From assembly GCA_947631085.1 (NCBI GenBank), contig CANRJY010000010.1, positions 1-64,000 on the forward strand: a stretch of DNA of 64,000 bases, written 5' to 3'. Position numbers and translations under genes: made by a program. Below are positions 11,725 to 21,501 of this stretch, in pieces. The notes under the pieces were generated by a model, which saw only the letters and a list, made by a program, of their open reading frames with translations, did not search any database and had not been told where the DNA came from. This stretch comes from an uncultured Clostridia bacterium. Its GTDB lineage: Bacteria > Bacillota > Clostridia > UBA1381. Positions within the stretch are counted from its first letter, which is position 1. Every line of letters begins with the position of its first letter.

Positions 11725-12135
11725 GTGAGGAGAAGTAAGATGTATTTTGCGGCGGTGATTATAATCGTAATTATCACTATAGCTTTCGCTGTTTTTGCAA
11801 GCAGCGCCGATGTGGTAAACATTGAATTTCTGAGAAGCTACGGATGGAACGTGGGAGAGCATTATATTGAGTGCGCGGATATAATTATTCCGAAGCCGTT
11901 TGATTTGGTCTATGAGCGCTATAATGAACTCCAAAAAGAAGCGGGACTCGATCTCACCGATTATATGGGCTGTCACGGCAAGCGGTACACATATATTGTT
12001 GAAAACTATCCGGAAGATGTCGGCGAGCCCGTGCGCGCGGATGTGATATGCGTGGACGGAAAACCCGTCGCCGGAGATATTATGACCGTCAGCGCAAACG
12101 GATTTATGTACGCGCTGAATTGTGAAGAGAAATAA
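11725..12135 (+). CDS. Membrane-anchored small protein, possibly DUF4830
   Basis: GTG at 11725 has GAGGTG eight bases upstream, giving 136 residues; the frame is also open from a TTG at 11677 without a good site. One hydrophobic helix near residues 7-25 anchors the protein. The rest is an outside domain with LRSYGWNV near its start and YTYIVENYP in the middle, followed by a DVICVDGKPVAGDI beta-rich end. The pattern resembles the DUF4830 family of Clostridia, from memory and not searched. Function unknown. Confidence 0.7.
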   Translation: MRRSKMYFAAVIIIVIITIAFAVFASSADVVNIEFLRSYGWNVGEHYIECADIIIPKPFDLVYERYNELQKEAGLDLTDYMGCHGKRYTYIVENYPEDVGEPVRADVICVDGKPVAGDIMTVSANGFMYALNCEEK

Positions 12136-12165
12136 AAACTGCGGTAAGATATTACCGCAGTTTTT
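12134..12165. terminator. Bidirectional terminator at the end of the ribosomal operon
   Basis: A 9-bp stem (12139-12147 with 12152-12160), A5 on the left and T5 on the right. It serves both rplQ and the convergent small gene. Confidence 0.88.
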
Positions 12166-12180
12166 CAGATTATTCTAAAA

Positions 12181-12525
12181 TTAGTCTACCATTTCAAGAA
12201 TCGCCATCGGCGCGCTGTCTCCGCGGCGCGGACCCAGCTGCATAATTCTTGTATATCCGCCGTTTCTCTCTGCGTACTTCGGAGCTATTTCTGAGAACAA
12301 CTTCGTTACAACGTCCTCTTTCGTGATGAACTCCAAAGCCTGACGGCGTGAATGCAGGGTATTCTTCTTACCAAGAGTAATCATTTTTTCAGCTAAGCTC
12401 TGTGTTTCCTTTGCTCTTGTCAGAGTTGTTTCTATCCTGCCGCTTTCGAGGAAGCTCGTAACAAGGTTACGAAGCATCGCCATTCTCTGGTCGGTAGGAA
12501 GATTTAACTTTCTTGTTCCCGGCAT
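12181..12525 (-). CDS. rplQ: 50S ribosomal protein L17
   Basis: Last gene of the operon. The 114 residues begin [18 protein letters not shown], typical of L17, and end with the short bacterial form of the family. L17 binds near the base of the large subunit by the exit tunnel. It follows rpoA by 15 bases, the standard rpoA-rplQ pair, and is followed by the operon terminator at 12134-12165. Confidence 0.97.
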   Translation of the reverse strand: MPGTRKLNLPTDQRMAMLRNLVTSFLESGRIETTLTRAKETQSLAEKMITLGKKNTLHSRRQALEFITKEDVVTKLFSEIAPKYAERNGGYTRIMQLGPRRGDSAPMAILEMVD

Positions 12526-12540
12526 AACCGTTACCTCCTA

Positions 12541-13491
12541 TTAATCTTCTTCTTTCTTAAGGTAAAGACCTAATCCACCTAATTTGTTTATAACTTCTTC
12601 CAGCGATTTTCTTCCGAGGTTTCTAACCTTCATCATGTCCTCCTCGGACTTATTCGTAAGATCCTCAACAGTGTTGATACCCGCGCGCTTTAAGCAGTTG
12701 TACGAGCGAACAGATAAATCGAGCTCCTCGATTGTCATTTCGAGTACCTTTTCTTTCTTGCTTTCTTCCTTCTCCACGATTATTTCCGTGTTCTTAGCAT
12801 CGTCGGAAAGGTCAACGAACAATGACAATAAGTCGTTCATTATCTTCGCCGCAAGCGAAACCGCTTCATCCGGCTTAATCGTGCCGTTTGTCCATACCTC
12901 GACTGTGAGCTTTTCGCGGTCCGTATACTGACCGACGCGTGTGTTGTCAACGGTATAATTGACCTTCGTCACCGGAGTATATATAGAGTCTACGGGAATA
13001 ACCCCTATGACCGGCTGAAGATCGCGCTTGTTCTTTTCCGCGCTTACATATCCTCTTCCCTTTGAAAGAGTAATTTCGATATAGAGGTTTGCGTCCTCGT
13101 TAAGAGTGGCAATATGAAGATTCGGATTGAAAATTTCAACGTCATCATCTCTCTTTATATCGTCGGCGGTAATTTCCTGCGCGCCCTTCGCTTCGATATA
13201 CACCGTCTTGGGCGTATCCGAGTGAAGCTTTATAGCCATCTTTTTAATATTAAGGATTATCTCGGTTACATCCTCCGTAACGCCCGGAATTGTTGAAAAT
13301 TCGTGCTGAACGCCGTCAATTTTTATCGACGTCGCAGCGGCGCCCGGGAGTGACGAAAGCAGTATGCGGCGCAGAGAATTTCCCAGGGTTGTTCCATATC
13401 CGCGCTCCAATGGTGAAACGACAAATTTGCCGTATCTTCCGTCCTCGCTCTGTTCAACACATTCAATATTAGGCTTTTCCATTTCTATCAT
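12541..13491 (-). CDS. rpoA: RNA polymerase alpha subunit
   Basis: The 316-residue alpha subunit that starts RNA polymerase assembly as a dimer. The N-terminal domain has the conserved [21 protein letters not shown] stretch, broken here as [10 protein letters not shown] plus [11 protein letters not shown]. The C-terminal domain (about 240-316) has the helix-hairpin-helix [16 protein letters not shown] that contacts UP elements and activators. ATG at 13491 has AAGGAGGG ten bases upstream; the longer open frame to 13551 is not used. Confidence 0.97.
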   Translation of the reverse strand: MIEMEKPNIECVEQSEDGRYGKFVVSPLERGYGTTLGNSLRRILLSSLPGAAATSIKIDGVQHEFSTIPGVTEDVTEIILNIKKMAIKLHSDTPKTVYIEAKGAQEITADDIKRDDDVEIFNPNLHIATLNEDANLYIEITLSKGRGYVSAEKNKRDLQPVIGVIPVDSIYTPVTKVNYTVDNTRVGQYTDREKLTVEVWTNGTIKPDEAVSLAAKIMNDLLSLFVDLSDDAKNTEIIVEKEESKKEKVLEMTIEELDLSVRSYNCLKRAGINTVEDLTNKSEEDMMKVRNLGRKSLEEVINKLGGLGLYLKKEED

Positions 13492-13589
13492 TTCAGAACC
13501 CTCCTTTTTAATCAGAACAAACGGGAATCCGTATCCCAAATGTTCTCGCAACCAAGTTTATATATCCACTTACCGAGGGTAATGTGTTA

Positions 13590-14183
13590 TTACTTAGAAT
13601 AAAGCTCGACAATAAGGTGTTCCTCTACATCATAGTCAATATCGTCTCTCTCTGAAAGTCTTAATACCTTGCCTGTGAGAGTGTTCTTATCCATATCAAG
13701 CCACTGCGGAACTATACGCGCTGCGTTTGTTTCCACAATTTCCTTAATTCTCGCGGAATTTCTGCTCTTTTCTCTTACCGCGATTACATCGCCCGGCTTT
13801 ACGAGGTATGACGGAATGTCTACCTTCTGACCGTTTACGGTGATATGACCGTGATTTACAATCTGTCTCGCTTCACGTCTTGTGTTTGCTAAGCCTAATC
13901 TGAAAATTACGTTGTCAAGTCTCGATTCGAGGATCTGAAGAAGCATTTCACCGGTGATACCCTGTCTCTTGGTAGCCATTACATAGTAGTGCTTGAACTG
14001 CTTTTCAAGCAAGCCGTATATGAACTTAACCTTCTGCTTTTCGTTGAGCTGGATACCGTATTCCGACTGCTTTCTTCTCATCTGCTTCGGATTTCTTCTC
14101 GTTGACTTGTCGATGCCCATAACCGACGGGCTTATGCCTAAAGTCTTGCATCTCTTTAAAACGGGCTGTTTATTTACTGCCAT
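13590..14183 (-). CDS. rpsD: 30S ribosomal protein S4
   Basis: Primary 16S rRNA binder that starts small-subunit assembly, 197 residues from the ATG at 14183, which has GGAGGAAAC upstream. The S4 RNA-binding fold is at about residues 88-150 (SRLDNVIFRLGLANTRREAR). The N-terminal zinc cysteine cluster of some S4 proteins is absent; only one Cys remains near residue 12. Its place between rpsK and rpoA is the usual alpha-operon order. Confidence 0.97.
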   Translation of the reverse strand: MAVNKQPVLKRCKTLGISPSVMGIDKSTRRNPKQMRRKQSEYGIQLNEKQKVKFIYGLLEKQFKHYYVMATKRQGITGEMLLQILESRLDNVIFRLGLANTRREARQIVNHGHITVNGQKVDIPSYLVKPGDVIAVREKSRNSARIKEIVETNAARIVPQWLDMDKNTLTGKVLRLSERDDIDYDVEEHLIVELYSK

Positions 14184-14215
14184 GCTTTTGTTTCCTCCTT
14201 TACAATATAATACAA

Positions 14216-14614
14216 TCAGACTCTTCTTCTCTTCGGGGGTCTGCATCCGTTATGAGGAATAGGCGTTACGTCCTTGATCATCGTAACGTCAAGACCTGTT
14301 GCCTGGAGCGCTCTTATTGCGGCTTCTCTGCCCGCACCCGGGCCCTTGACGTAAACCTCAACCGTTTTCATGCCGTGCTCCATCGCAGCCTTAGCCGCTG
14401 TTTCCGCAGCCGTCTGAGCCGCGAACGGAGTGCTCTTTCTTGAGCCGCGGAAGCCTAAGCCGCCCGCGCTTGCCCATGATATAGCGTTACCCGCCGTATC
14501 TGTAATTGTAACTATTGTATTATTGAAAGTTGACTTAATGTGAGCCGCGCCCTTTTCGATATTTTTTCTGTCGCGGCGTCTTGTACGCGTAGTTCTTCTT
14601 GCTACCTTAGCCAT
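14216..14614 (-). CDS. rpsK: 30S ribosomal protein S11
   Basis: A 132-residue protein of the small-subunit platform, contacting mRNA near the E site. It is recognised by [20 protein letters not shown] near residue 35 and the arginine-rich C-terminus [10 protein letters not shown]. The N-terminal extension is rich in Arg and Thr. It lies 16 bases after rpsM and 32 bases before rpsD, so it is translated as part of the alpha cluster. Confidence 0.97.
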   Translation of the reverse strand: MAKVARRTTRTRRRDRKNIEKGAAHIKSTFNNTIVTITDTAGNAISWASAGGLGFRGSRKSTPFAAQTAAETAAKAAMEHGMKTVEVYVKGPGAGREAAIRALQATGLDVTMIKDVTPIPHNGCRPPKRRRV

Positions 14615-14630
14615 TTAGCTTAGTCCCTCC

Positions 14631-14999
14631 TTATTTCTTCTTTCCTGCGATGGTTCTCGCGGGACCCTTACGGGTTCTGGCATTGTTTTTCGTGTTCTGT
14701 CCTCTTACCGGCAGACCCTTTCTGTGTCTGATACCTCTGTAACAGCCGATTTCCATGAGTCTCTTGATATCGAGAGCCAGCTGACGTCTTAAATCGCCTT
14801 CAACCGTGTACTCGTTATCAATAGTTTCTCTCAGCTTGTTAATGTCAGAGTCGGTAAGGTCCTTAATTCTTGTGTCCGGATCAATTCCGTTCTGAGCCAG
14901 AATTTTCTGTGAGCTCTTTAAGCCAATGCCGTAAATATAGGTAAGACCAACCTCTACTCTCTTTTCTCTCGGTAAATCAACACCTGCTATTCTTGCCAT
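14631..14999 (-). CDS. rpsM: 30S ribosomal protein S13
   Basis: A 122-residue head protein that contacts tRNA in the P site and forms bridges to the large subunit. It starts [19 protein letters not shown] and ends in the basic tail ARTIAGKKK. The helix-hairpin-helix region includes [14 protein letters not shown]. The 350-base gap before it, between rpmJ and rpsM, is unusual for this operon and is filled with repeats (see 15149-15350). Confidence 0.97.
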   Translation of the reverse strand: MARIAGVDLPREKRVEVGLTYIYGIGLKSSQKILAQNGIDPDTRIKDLTDSDINKLRETIDNEYTVEGDLRRQLALDIKRLMEIGCYRGIRHRKGLPVRGQNTKNNARTRKGPARTIAGKKK

Positions 15000-15148
15000 A
15001 CTTTTCTACACCTCCAAATAAGATATCATCAAAAAATTTATGTGTTGTTTTTTACTGTTGTTTTACTCAAGTCAAGCATGATGCAGCCGCTTATCGCTCG
15101 AACAAGTCGTAAACAAATTTTTTATAGTAATGCTTCAATCCCCGCAAG

Positions 15149-15281
15149 CCTTCCGGCGTGCGCTAACCTCTGCGCTAACCTAATAAGCTTGATTTTGAGT
15201 GCAGCTTGGTTATCTGCGGAGTTTACGCCAACCTTCCGGTGTGCACTAAAAAGTTCAGATTTGAGTGCAGCTTGGTTTTTT
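15149..15281. repeat. Tandem repeat, 83-base period, between rpmJ and rpsM
   Basis: Unit 1 (15149-15231) and partial unit 2 (15232-15281) both start CCTTCCGG(C/T)GTGC(G/A)CTAA and both contain TTTGAGTGCAGCTTGGTT. A 61-codon frame on the minus strand through the array is a product of the repeat, not a recognisable gene. Confidence 0.75.
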
Positions 15282-15350
15282 TCGCGAGCGGTGCCATGCT
15301 TTTGCACTGCCCCGAGCGAAAAGGACCGAGCGGCGCCAAATATGGGCTTT
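15254..15350. repeat. Hairpin repeat, copy A, directly after rpmJ
   Basis: About 97 bases, closely matching copy B at 17422-17518. The arms TTTTCGC/GCGAAAA enclose an inner stem GCGGTGC/GCACTGC. The copy ends exactly at the rpmJ stop codon. Confidence 0.8.
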
Positions 15351-15485
<135 letters not shown>

Positions 15486-15499
15486 TCAGTTCAAGTTAT

Positions 15500-15718
15500 T
15501 TATTTTGATCTCCATGTGATTCTGCCCCTTGTGAGGTCATACGGGCTCATTTCAAGGGTTACCTTGTCACCCGGCAGAATTTTTATGAAATTCATTCTCA
15601 GCTTGCCTGAAATATGCGCCAATACCTGGTGACCATTTTCAAGCTCGACTTTAAACATTGCGTTCGGCAGGGTTTCCACAACCTTGCCCTCTAATTCCAA
15701 AACATCATCTTTTGCCAT
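15500..15718 (-). CDS. infA: Translation initiation factor IF-1
   Basis: A 72-residue S1-type OB-fold protein that blocks the A site during initiation. The family pattern is clear: [33 protein letters not shown] and a C-terminus in RGRITWRSK. Length matches other IF-1 proteins. It starts four bases after the KOW gene stop, so the two are tightly coupled. Confidence 0.97.
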   Translation of the reverse strand: MAKDDVLELEGKVVETLPNAMFKVELENGHQVLAHISGKLRMNFIKILPGDKVTLEMSPYDLTRGRITWRSK

Positions 15719-15722
15719 GTGT

Positions 15723-15980
15723 TTATCCTCCTATTTCCGCCAATGCCTTTCGCACCTGTATATTCGTTACCAATCCTGCCTCGGCTTCGGCTTTGACTGC
15801 CTCCGCGATTTTGCCGGATACCTGAATGTGCCTGAGCTTTTTCTTTTTCGGATTTTCCGCCCTGCGGCGGTCTCCGTCGGCGAGATATGCGTATTCGCTG
15901 TCCCGCGCGATTACTATAAACAGTCCGCCCTTATCTCTGCCCGCTTTCGAGCGTACAACAGAGCCTACTTCAACTTCCAT
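15723..15980 (-). CDS. KOW-domain RNA-binding protein
   Basis: An 85-residue protein with a KOW motif at the start ([23 protein letters not shown]), then a basic patch ([15 protein letters not shown]). Proteins of this kind, related to the L14e/L27e family, sit between map and infA in many Clostridia and are taken to bind RNA or the ribosome. Its role is not known. It is separated from map by 11 bases and from infA by four, so all three are translated together. Confidence 0.88.
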   Translation of the reverse strand: MEVEVGSVVRSKAGRDKGGLFIVIARDSEYAYLADGDRRRAENPKKKKLRHIQVSGKIAEAVKAEAEAGLVTNIQVRKALAEIGG

Positions 15981-15991
15981 GATTAACCTCC

Positions 15992-16738
15992 CTACAGCGT
16001 CAGTATTTCACATCCGTCGCGGGTGATCACCACAGTGTTTTCATAGTGCGCGGACAGGCTTCCGTCCTGCGTTACCACCGTCCAGTCGTCGTCGAGCATA
16101 CATACCTTGTAGCTGCCTTCGTTGACCATCGGCTCTATGGCGAGCGCCATACCCACCGCGAGCTTTACGCCGTGACCCGCTCTGCCGAAGTTCGGCACCT
16201 GCGGATCCTCGTGAAGGCTCGTGCCTATGCCGTGTCCGACAAGGTCGCGTACCACGCCGTAGCCGTGAGACTCAACGTATTTCTGTATCGTGGACGAAAC
16301 ATCACCTAATTTAGCGCCGTGCTTTACATACTTTATTCCCTCAAAGAAGCTTTCGCGCGTAACGTCTATAAGACGCTGCGCTTCGTCGCTTATTTTTCCC
16401 ACTCCGAAGGTCCTTGCCGCGTCGCTGTGCCAGCCGTCGAGGACTGCGCCCATGTCGATGCTTATAATATCGCCTTCCTTGAGTATCGCGCGCTTATTCG
16501 GGATTCCGTGAACGACCTCGTCGTTTACCGAAGCGCATATGCTGCCCGGGAAACCGTTGTAGTTCAGGAAATTCGGTCTCGCGCCCTTTGAAGTAATAAA
16601 ATCGTATGCTAATTTGTCGAGATACGCCGTATTCACGCCGGGCTTTATGTGCTTTTCCAAAAGCTCAAGAGCCTCTTTAGTGACTTTAGCCGACGCTCTC
16701 ATTTTTTCGACTTGCTTTGCGGATTTTATGGTTATCAT
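15992..16738 (-). CDS. map: Methionine aminopeptidase, type I
   Basis: Removes the first methionine from new proteins whose second residue is small. The 248 residues carry all metal ligands of the pita-bread fold: two Asp in ISIDMGAVLDGWHSDAA, His in GHGIGTSLHEDP, Glu in AIEPMVNEGS and Glu in AHYENTVVIT. There is no N-terminal zinc-finger extension, so it is the short bacterial form. It follows adk by two bases. Confidence 0.97.
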   Translation of the reverse strand: MITIKSAKQVEKMRASAKVTKEALELLEKHIKPGVNTAYLDKLAYDFITSKGARPNFLNYNGFPGSICASVNDEVVHGIPNKRAILKEGDIISIDMGAVLDGWHSDAARTFGVGKISDEAQRLIDVTRESFFEGIKYVKHGAKLGDVSSTIQKYVESHGYGVVRDLVGHGIGTSLHEDPQVPNFGRAGHGVKLAVGMALAIEPMVNEGSYKVCMLDDDWTVVTQDGSLSAHYENTVVITRDGCEILTL

Positions 16739-16740
16739 AA

Positions 16741-17379
16741 TTACTCCTCAAGTCCCAGAGCCTTTGCCACGTTCTTGGTAGTGTCCGCAAGCTCCTCCTC
16801 GCCCTTAGCGGTTACGAGAAGTCCGAGCTTCGCGTAGTAGTCCTTGATCGGCTCTGTCTGTTCATGGTAAACGTTCAGGCGATTTTTGATCGTGTCGGGA
16901 TTGTCGTCCGCGCGCTGAATCAGATCGCCGCCGCATTTATCACATTTGCCTTCCGTCTTCGGCTTGTTGAAGATTATATTGTACGGCGCGCCGCACTTTG
17001 AGCATTCGCGTCTCGACGAGAGACGCTCGACTATCATATCGTCGTCCACCTCAAGCGAAAGCACCTTGTCGATCTTCACTCCCGAAGCCGTGAGCGCCTC
17101 AGCCTGAGCCGTCGTGCGCGGAAATCCGTCGAGGATAAATCCGTTTGCACAGTCAGGCTGCGACAGTCTCTCTTTTACTATTGTAACCATTACCTCGTCC
17201 GGAACGAGCTTGCCGTCGTTTATATACTGCTCGGCAAGCTTTCCGACCTCGGTTTGGTTTTTAATGGCGGTTCTTAACATTACGCCCGTCGAAATCGTGT
17301 CTATGCCGAGTCTCTTTGATAAAATCTCGCCCTGGGTGCCTTTGCCCGCGCCCGGGGGTCCCATGAGTATTAAGTTCAT
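16741..17379 (-). CDS. adk: Adenylate kinase
   Basis: Interconverts ATP plus AMP and two ADP. The 212 residues start with the P-loop GPPGAGKGTQ (residues 7-16). The LID region at about 128-153 has two CxxC pairs (CSKCG and CDKCG), the zinc-binding long form common in Firmicutes. The AMP-binding motif DGFPRT is near residue 84. It is placed between secY and map as in most Firmicute spc operons. The gap from secY holds hairpin repeat copy B. Confidence 0.97.
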   Translation of the reverse strand: MNLILMGPPGAGKGTQGEILSKRLGIDTISTGVMLRTAIKNQTEVGKLAEQYINDGKLVPDEVMVTIVKERLSQPDCANGFILDGFPRTTAQAEALTASGVKIDKVLSLEVDDDMIVERLSSRRECSKCGAPYNIIFNKPKTEGKCDKCGGDLIQRADDNPDTIKNRLNVYHEQTEPIKDYYAKLGLLVTAKGEEELADTTKNVAKALGLEE

Positions 17380-17421
17380 AAGTTAAACCGCCTTTCTGCA
17401 TTTAATATAATTTCCCAAAAT

Positions 17422-17518
17422 TTCAGATTTGAGTGCAGCTTGGTTTTTTCGCGAGCGGTGCCGTATTTCGTATACTGCATCAAGCGAAAAGAGCCGAGAT
17501 GCGCCAAATGTGGAATTT
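17422..17518. repeat. Hairpin repeat, copy B, directly after secY
   Basis: Matches copy A (15254-15350) over its whole length. TTCAGATTTGAGTGCAGC is identical in both, and the outer arms TTTTCGC/GCGAAAA are kept. The inner stem differs in sequence but still pairs (GCGGT/ACTGC and GTAT/ATAC). It ends exactly at the secY stop codon. Confidence 0.8.
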
Positions 17519-18853
17519 TTACTCAAGGAATCCTTTGTAGTGTCTCATTACCATCTGCGATTCAATCTGCTTAACGGTTTCGAGCGCAACGCCTTCCATA
17601 ATCAGAAGCGACGTACCGCCGATCTGTAACGAACGGATACCGAATATCGCGCCGATCACTACAGGCAATATCGCAACGATTCCCAAGAATATAGCTCCGA
17701 CAAGGTTAAGTCTTGTTGAAACCTTTCTGACGTAATCGCTTGTCGGTCTGCCAGGTCTGATACCCGGAATATATCCGCCGCCCTTCTTGATATTATTCGC
17801 GAGCTCAATAGGATTGAACTGTATCGACGAATAGAAATATGTGAAGAAGAGTATCAGCAGGAAGTACAGAACCGCATATACGAGACTGGTCCACCAAGCG
17901 CTTGAATAGCCCGCCGACAGGCAGCCGAGGATATAGTATCCTACGCCCGACTGAGGCATATTGCCGCCGCTTACAAGTCTTACGATCGTAGCGGGGAACG
18001 CCATGATCGACGACGCGAAGATGATAGGCATAACGCCGCCCATAACAACCTTTATTGGGATGTTTGTGCTTTGTCCGCCGTAAACTCTTCTGCCGACAAC
18101 ACGCTTAGCGTACTGCACGGGAATTCTTCTTTCAGCATCCGAGAAATACACTACGAAGGTTATCGCCGCGATTGCAACTATTAATATAGAAGCCGCGATT
18201 ATGATACCCTTTGCCGTAATGCCGGTTGCCAGGAACTGCTGGTAAACGGCTCTGATACCCGACGGTATTCTTGATACGATACCGGCGAAGATAATCATCG
18301 ATATACCGTTGCCCAAGCCTTTTTCGGTGATGATTTCACCTAACCACATGATAAACGCCGTACCTGCCGTAAACGTGAGCACGATTACGAAGAACGTAAG
18401 CACGCCCGGATTTTGTATAGCCTGCAAATTCGCCTGAGCGTTCATGTTATAGAGCGTTACATACAGACCCGAGCCCTGTATAAACGCAAGCGCGATACCG
18501 AGATATCTTGTGATTTTGTTAAGCTTCTTTCTGCCCTCAACGCCTTCCTTAGCCATTCTTTCAAGCGCCGGAATAGCCACAGTAAGAAGCTGAATGATAA
18601 TTGATGCGTTGATGTAAGGTGATACACCCATCGCCATAACCGTCGCGTTCGAGAACGCGCCGCCCGTGAATACGTCAAACAGACTGAATAAGTCCGTTCC
18701 GCCGTTGCCCAGGAATGCCTGCATCGCGTCCGCGCTCAAAAACGGCACCGGAATATGCGCGCCGAATCTGAAAACGATAAGCATTAAAAGCGTAAATAAT
18801 ATTCTTCGTCTCAGGTCGGGGATTTTCCATGCGTTTCTTAATGTCTGAAGCAC
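17519..18853 (-). CDS. secY: Protein translocase channel subunit SecY
   Basis: Forms the pore through which proteins cross or enter the membrane. The 444 residues contain ten membrane spans. The plug region follows FRFGAHIPVPFL, and the cytoplasmic loops that bind ribosome and SecA include the conserved AERRIPVQYAKR stretch. It lies between rplO and adk in the spc operon, so its production is tied to ribosome synthesis. The partner motor SecA is encoded at 3218-5944. Confidence 0.97.
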   Translation of the reverse strand: MLQTLRNAWKIPDLRRRILFTLLMLIVFRFGAHIPVPFLSADAMQAFLGNGGTDLFSLFDVFTGGAFSNATVMAMGVSPYINASIIIQLLTVAIPALERMAKEGVEGRKKLNKITRYLGIALAFIQGSGLYVTLYNMNAQANLQAIQNPGVLTFFVIVLTFTAGTAFIMWLGEIITEKGLGNGISMIIFAGIVSRIPSGIRAVYQQFLATGITAKGIIIAASILIVAIAAITFVVYFSDAERRIPVQYAKRVVGRRVYGGQSTNIPIKVVMGGVMPIIFASSIMAFPATIVRLVSGGNMPQSGVGYYILGCLSAGYSSAWWTSLVYAVLYFLLILFFTYFYSSIQFNPIELANNIKKGGGYIPGIRPGRPTSDYVRKVSTRLNLVGAIFLGIVAILPVVIGAIFGIRSLQIGGTSLLIMEGVALETVKQIESQMVMRHYKGFLE

Positions 18854-18854
18854 T

Positions 18855-19295
18855 TTATATCACCTCTACCTTTCCGCCCGCTTTCTCTATCTTTTCCTTA
18901 GCGGACGCCGATATTTTGGCAACCTTAACCGTAAATTTCTTGTTTACCTCGCCTCTGCCCAAAAGCTTTACGCCGTCGAGGGTCTTGCTGATGATGCCGC
19001 TCTCCTTAAGAGCCTCAGCCGTTACCTCGGCTCCGTCCTCGAGTCTGTCAAGAACCTCTACGTTAACAGATACATACTGCTTTGCAAATATATTTTTAAA
19101 TCCGCGTTTCGGCAAACGTCTGTAGATAGGCATCTGACCGCCTTCAAAGCCCGGTCTTACGTTTCCGCCCGAACGAGCCTTCTGACCCTTATGTCCTTTG
19201 CCCGACGTTTTGCCCGTACCGCTTCCGATACCTCTGCCCACTCTCTTCGGTGAGAATTTTGAGCCTGCCGCAGGTTGTAGTTCATCTAATCTCAT
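18855..19295 (-). CDS. rplO: 50S ribosomal protein L15
   Basis: A 146-residue protein joining several domains of 23S rRNA. The glycine-rich N-terminus ([20 protein letters not shown]) is the family signature, followed by a globular C-terminal domain. Its stop codon is one base before the secY start, so translation of the two is coupled. Confidence 0.97.
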   Translation of the reverse strand: MRLDELQPAAGSKFSPKRVGRGIGSGTGKTSGKGHKGQKARSGGNVRPGFEGGQMPIYRRLPKRGFKNIFAKQYVSVNVEVLDRLEDGAEVTAEALKESGIISKTLDGVKLLGRGEVNKKFTVKVAKISASAKEKIEKAGGKVEVI

Positions 19296-19326
19296 TATTG
19301 CTACACCTCCTCGTTAATTGTATGAT

Positions 19327-19506
19327 TTAGATTTCCGAAACTTCTACAAGGTGAGATACCTTGTTGATCATTCCTCTTATCTGAGGCGTGTCGTTATGCT
19401 CGACAACGCTTCTTATCTTCTTCAGTCCCAGAGCCTCAACCGTCGCAATCTGATCCTTTTTTCTGCCGATCGTGCTCCGAACCAAAGTTACTCTAAGTTT
19501 ACCCAT
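19327..19506 (-). CDS. rpmD: 50S ribosomal protein L30
   Basis: A 59-residue gene, easily missed. Translation of the minus strand gives [19 protein letters not shown] at the start and [10 protein letters not shown] at the end, with the family pattern [20 protein letters not shown] in the middle. GGAGGC lies just upstream of ATG at 19506. It fits the gap between rpsE and rplO, where L30 is always found in this operon type. Confidence 0.95.
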   Translation of the reverse strand: MGKLRVTLVRSTIGRKKDQIATVEALGLKKIRSVVEHNDTPQIRGMINKVSHLVEVSEI

Positions 19507-19519
19507 TTTTCGTGCCTCC

Positions 19520-20029
19520 TTAACCTCTTATCTGGTCTGCGGACTTACCGCGCAGTCTCGCGACTTCGTCGAGCTGCTTTAATTCCGACAAGCCCTGTAC
19601 AGTAGCACTTACTACATTTCTCTTGTTATTCGAACGCAAGCTCTTCGCTCTGATGTCCTTAACGCCCGCAAGTTCAAGCACCGCACGCGCAGCGCCGCCC
19701 GCGATAACGCCGGTACCTTCCTTAGCCGGCTTTAACAATACCTTGCCCGCGCCTGAGATGCCCAGTACGTCGTGAGGAATTGTTGTACCTACCAAAGGAA
19801 CATTTATTATGTTCTTCTTTGCGGCTTCAATACCCTTTCTGATAGCGTCGGGGATTTCAGCAGCCTTGCCCTGACCGTAGCCAACGCGTCCGTTTCTGTC
19901 GCCGACTACAACCAAAGCGCTGAAGCGCATTGTGCGTCCGCCTTTTACTGTCTTAGCGACACGGTTTATCGCTACGACGTTTTCTTCCAATTCAACAGCC
20001 TCTGCTGTCGCGTCTATTCTTTCAGCCAC
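19520..20029 (-). CDS. rpsE: 30S ribosomal protein S5
   Basis: A 169-residue protein at the mRNA entry site that affects decoding accuracy and unwinding. The double-stranded RNA-binding domain is at about 15-80 ([21 protein letters not shown]); the C-terminal domain has the GTGVIAGG loop. Length and motifs match the family. It follows rplR by 19 bases. Confidence 0.97.
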   Translation of the reverse strand: MAERIDATAEAVELEENVVAINRVAKTVKGGRTMRFSALVVVGDRNGRVGYGQGKAAEIPDAIRKGIEAAKKNIINVPLVGTTIPHDVLGISGAGKVLLKPAKEGTGVIAGGAARAVLELAGVKDIRAKSLRSNNKRNVVSATVQGLSELKQLDEVARLRGKSADQIRG

Positions 20030-20048
20030 TTAACTCGTCCTCCTTCTA

Positions 20049-20408
20049 TTAGAATTCTAATCCGCCTTCTCTCGCGCCTTCCGCAAGAGCGGCTACTCTG
20101 CCGTGGTATATATATCCGCCTCTGTCGAAAACAACAGCCTTTATGCCCGCGGCCAATGCCTTTTCGGCAACAGCCTTGCCGACCTTCTTAGCCGCCTCGA
20201 CGTTGCCGCCGTAGCCCTCAAAGCCCTTGTCGAGACTGGACGCCGCAACCAGCGTTACGCCCTTTGTATCGTCGATAACCTGCGCGTAAATGTGATTGAG
20301 GCTTCTGTACACGTTCAGACGAGGTCTCTCCGCGCTGCCGGAGATGTTCTTTCTGGCTCTTCTGTGACGCTTGATTCTCGCAGCGTTTGTATCTTTTCTC
20401 TTAATCAT
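20049..20408 (-). CDS. rplR: 50S ribosomal protein L18
   Basis: A 119-residue protein that binds 5S rRNA along with L5. The basic N-terminus ([21 protein letters not shown]) holds the 5S-contacting residues, and the C-terminus ends in the conserved [17 protein letters not shown]. It lies between rplF and rpsE with 18-19 base gaps. Confidence 0.97.
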   Translation of the reverse strand: MIKRKDTNAARIKRHRRARKNISGSAERPRLNVYRSLNHIYAQVIDDTKGVTLVAASSLDKGFEGYGGNVEAAKKVGKAVAEKALAAGIKAVVFDRGGYIYHGRVAALAEGAREGGLEF

Positions 20409-20426
20409 TTAAGAACACTCCTTTCA

Positions 20427-20975
20427 TTATTTCTTCTTGGCTCCTGTCTTGCCTTCCTTACGTCTTACGTACTCGCCGGCGTATCTGATACCCTTGCCCT
20501 TATACGGCTCAGGCTGTCTGTACTCTCTTATCTTCGCCGCCGTCGCACCGACGTCTTCCTTGTTTGCGCCCTTTACAATAATCTTGTTGGGAGCGGGAAC
20601 CTCTAAAGTAATACCCTCCATAGGAGTGTACTCAACCGGATGAGAATAGCCGAGGTTGAGTGTGAGCGTCTTGCCCTGCATCGCTGCTCTGTAGCCGACG
20701 CCGTTTATTTCGAGCTCCTTACTGAAGCCCTCGGTAACGCCTACTACCATGTTGTTGACAAGTGTACGCGTTAAACCGTGAAGTGATCTGTGCATTTTAT
20801 CGTCCGACGGACGCGCTACCGTTATAACTCCGCCTTCATTCTTAACTATCATGTCGGGATGAAGCGTTCTTGAAAGCGTACCCTTCGGACCTTTTACGGT
20901 TATCTCGTTCGCGTCCGTGATTTTTACGTCAACGCCCGCGGGAACCGTGATAGGTAATCTGCCTATTCTTGACAT
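20427..20975 (-). CDS. rplF: 50S ribosomal protein L6
   Basis: A 182-residue protein near the factor-binding centre of the large subunit. It starts [17 protein letters not shown] and the C-terminal repeat contains the family signature [11 protein letters not shown]. Two related alpha/beta domains make up the protein. It is preceded by a 79-base gap after rpsH, slightly longer than the others in this stretch. Confidence 0.97.
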   Translation of the reverse strand: MSRIGRLPITVPAGVDVKITDANEITVKGPKGTLSRTLHPDMIVKNEGGVITVARPSDDKMHRSLHGLTRTLVNNMVVGVTEGFSKELEINGVGYRAAMQGKTLTLNLGYSHPVEYTPMEGITLEVPAPNKIIVKGANKEDVGATAAKIREYRQPEPYKGKGIRYAGEYVRRKEGKTGAKKK

Positions 20976-21054
20976 TAAATTGTCCTCCTAACTTAAATTT
21001 TCTTAACCTTGTAAGTTTTCAGTTATTTTTTAGTTTCCCGATAAATCGTACGGT

Positions 21055-21453
21055 TTACCAGACAAAAGCGAGAACTTCTCCTCCGATGTTCTGCTTTCTT
21101 GCTTCCTTGTCGGTCATAATGCCTTTGGAAGTGGAAACTATCGCTATGCCCAAGCCCTTTAAAACTCTGGGAAGCTCGTCTGCGCCGGCGTAGAATCTCA
21201 GACCCGGCTTCGATACTCTCTTAAGACCGCTGATAACCTTTTCATGGTTCGGTCCGTACTTCAGCGTAACGCGGATAACGCCCTGCTTGTTGTCCTCGAT
21301 AAGCTGATAGCTCTTTATATATCCCTCTTCAGCGAGAATGTCAACTATCGCCTTCTTCATGTTTGAAGCGGGAATGTCAACCGTCTCATGCTTTGATGAG
21401 TTTGCATTTCTGATTCTTGTTAATAAATCTGCAATGGGATCAGTTATTTGCAT
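21055..21453 (-). CDS. rpsH: 30S ribosomal protein S8
   Basis: A 132-residue central-domain protein that binds helix 21 of 16S rRNA. It starts [18 protein letters not shown] and ends with [20 protein letters not shown], both typical. In E. coli S8 represses its own operon by binding the L5 leader; no such site was identified here. It follows rpsN by about 48 bases. Confidence 0.97.
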   Translation of the reverse strand: MQITDPIADLLTRIRNANSSKHETVDIPASNMKKAIVDILAEEGYIKSYQLIEDNKQGVIRVTLKYGPNHEKVISGLKRVSKPGLRFYAGADELPRVLKGLGIAIVSTSKGIMTDKEARKQNIGGEVLAFVW

Positions 21454-21501
21454 TATTTTACCTCCTTCCGAAATCTAAAAGAAATCGTACTTCTATAATC
21501 T

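Noticed and set aside
15122-15307. A 61-codon minus-strand ORF between rpmJ and rpsM
   Set aside because: It lies entirely in tandem and hairpin repeats, has a repeated amino-acid pattern caused by them, and lacks a ribosome site.
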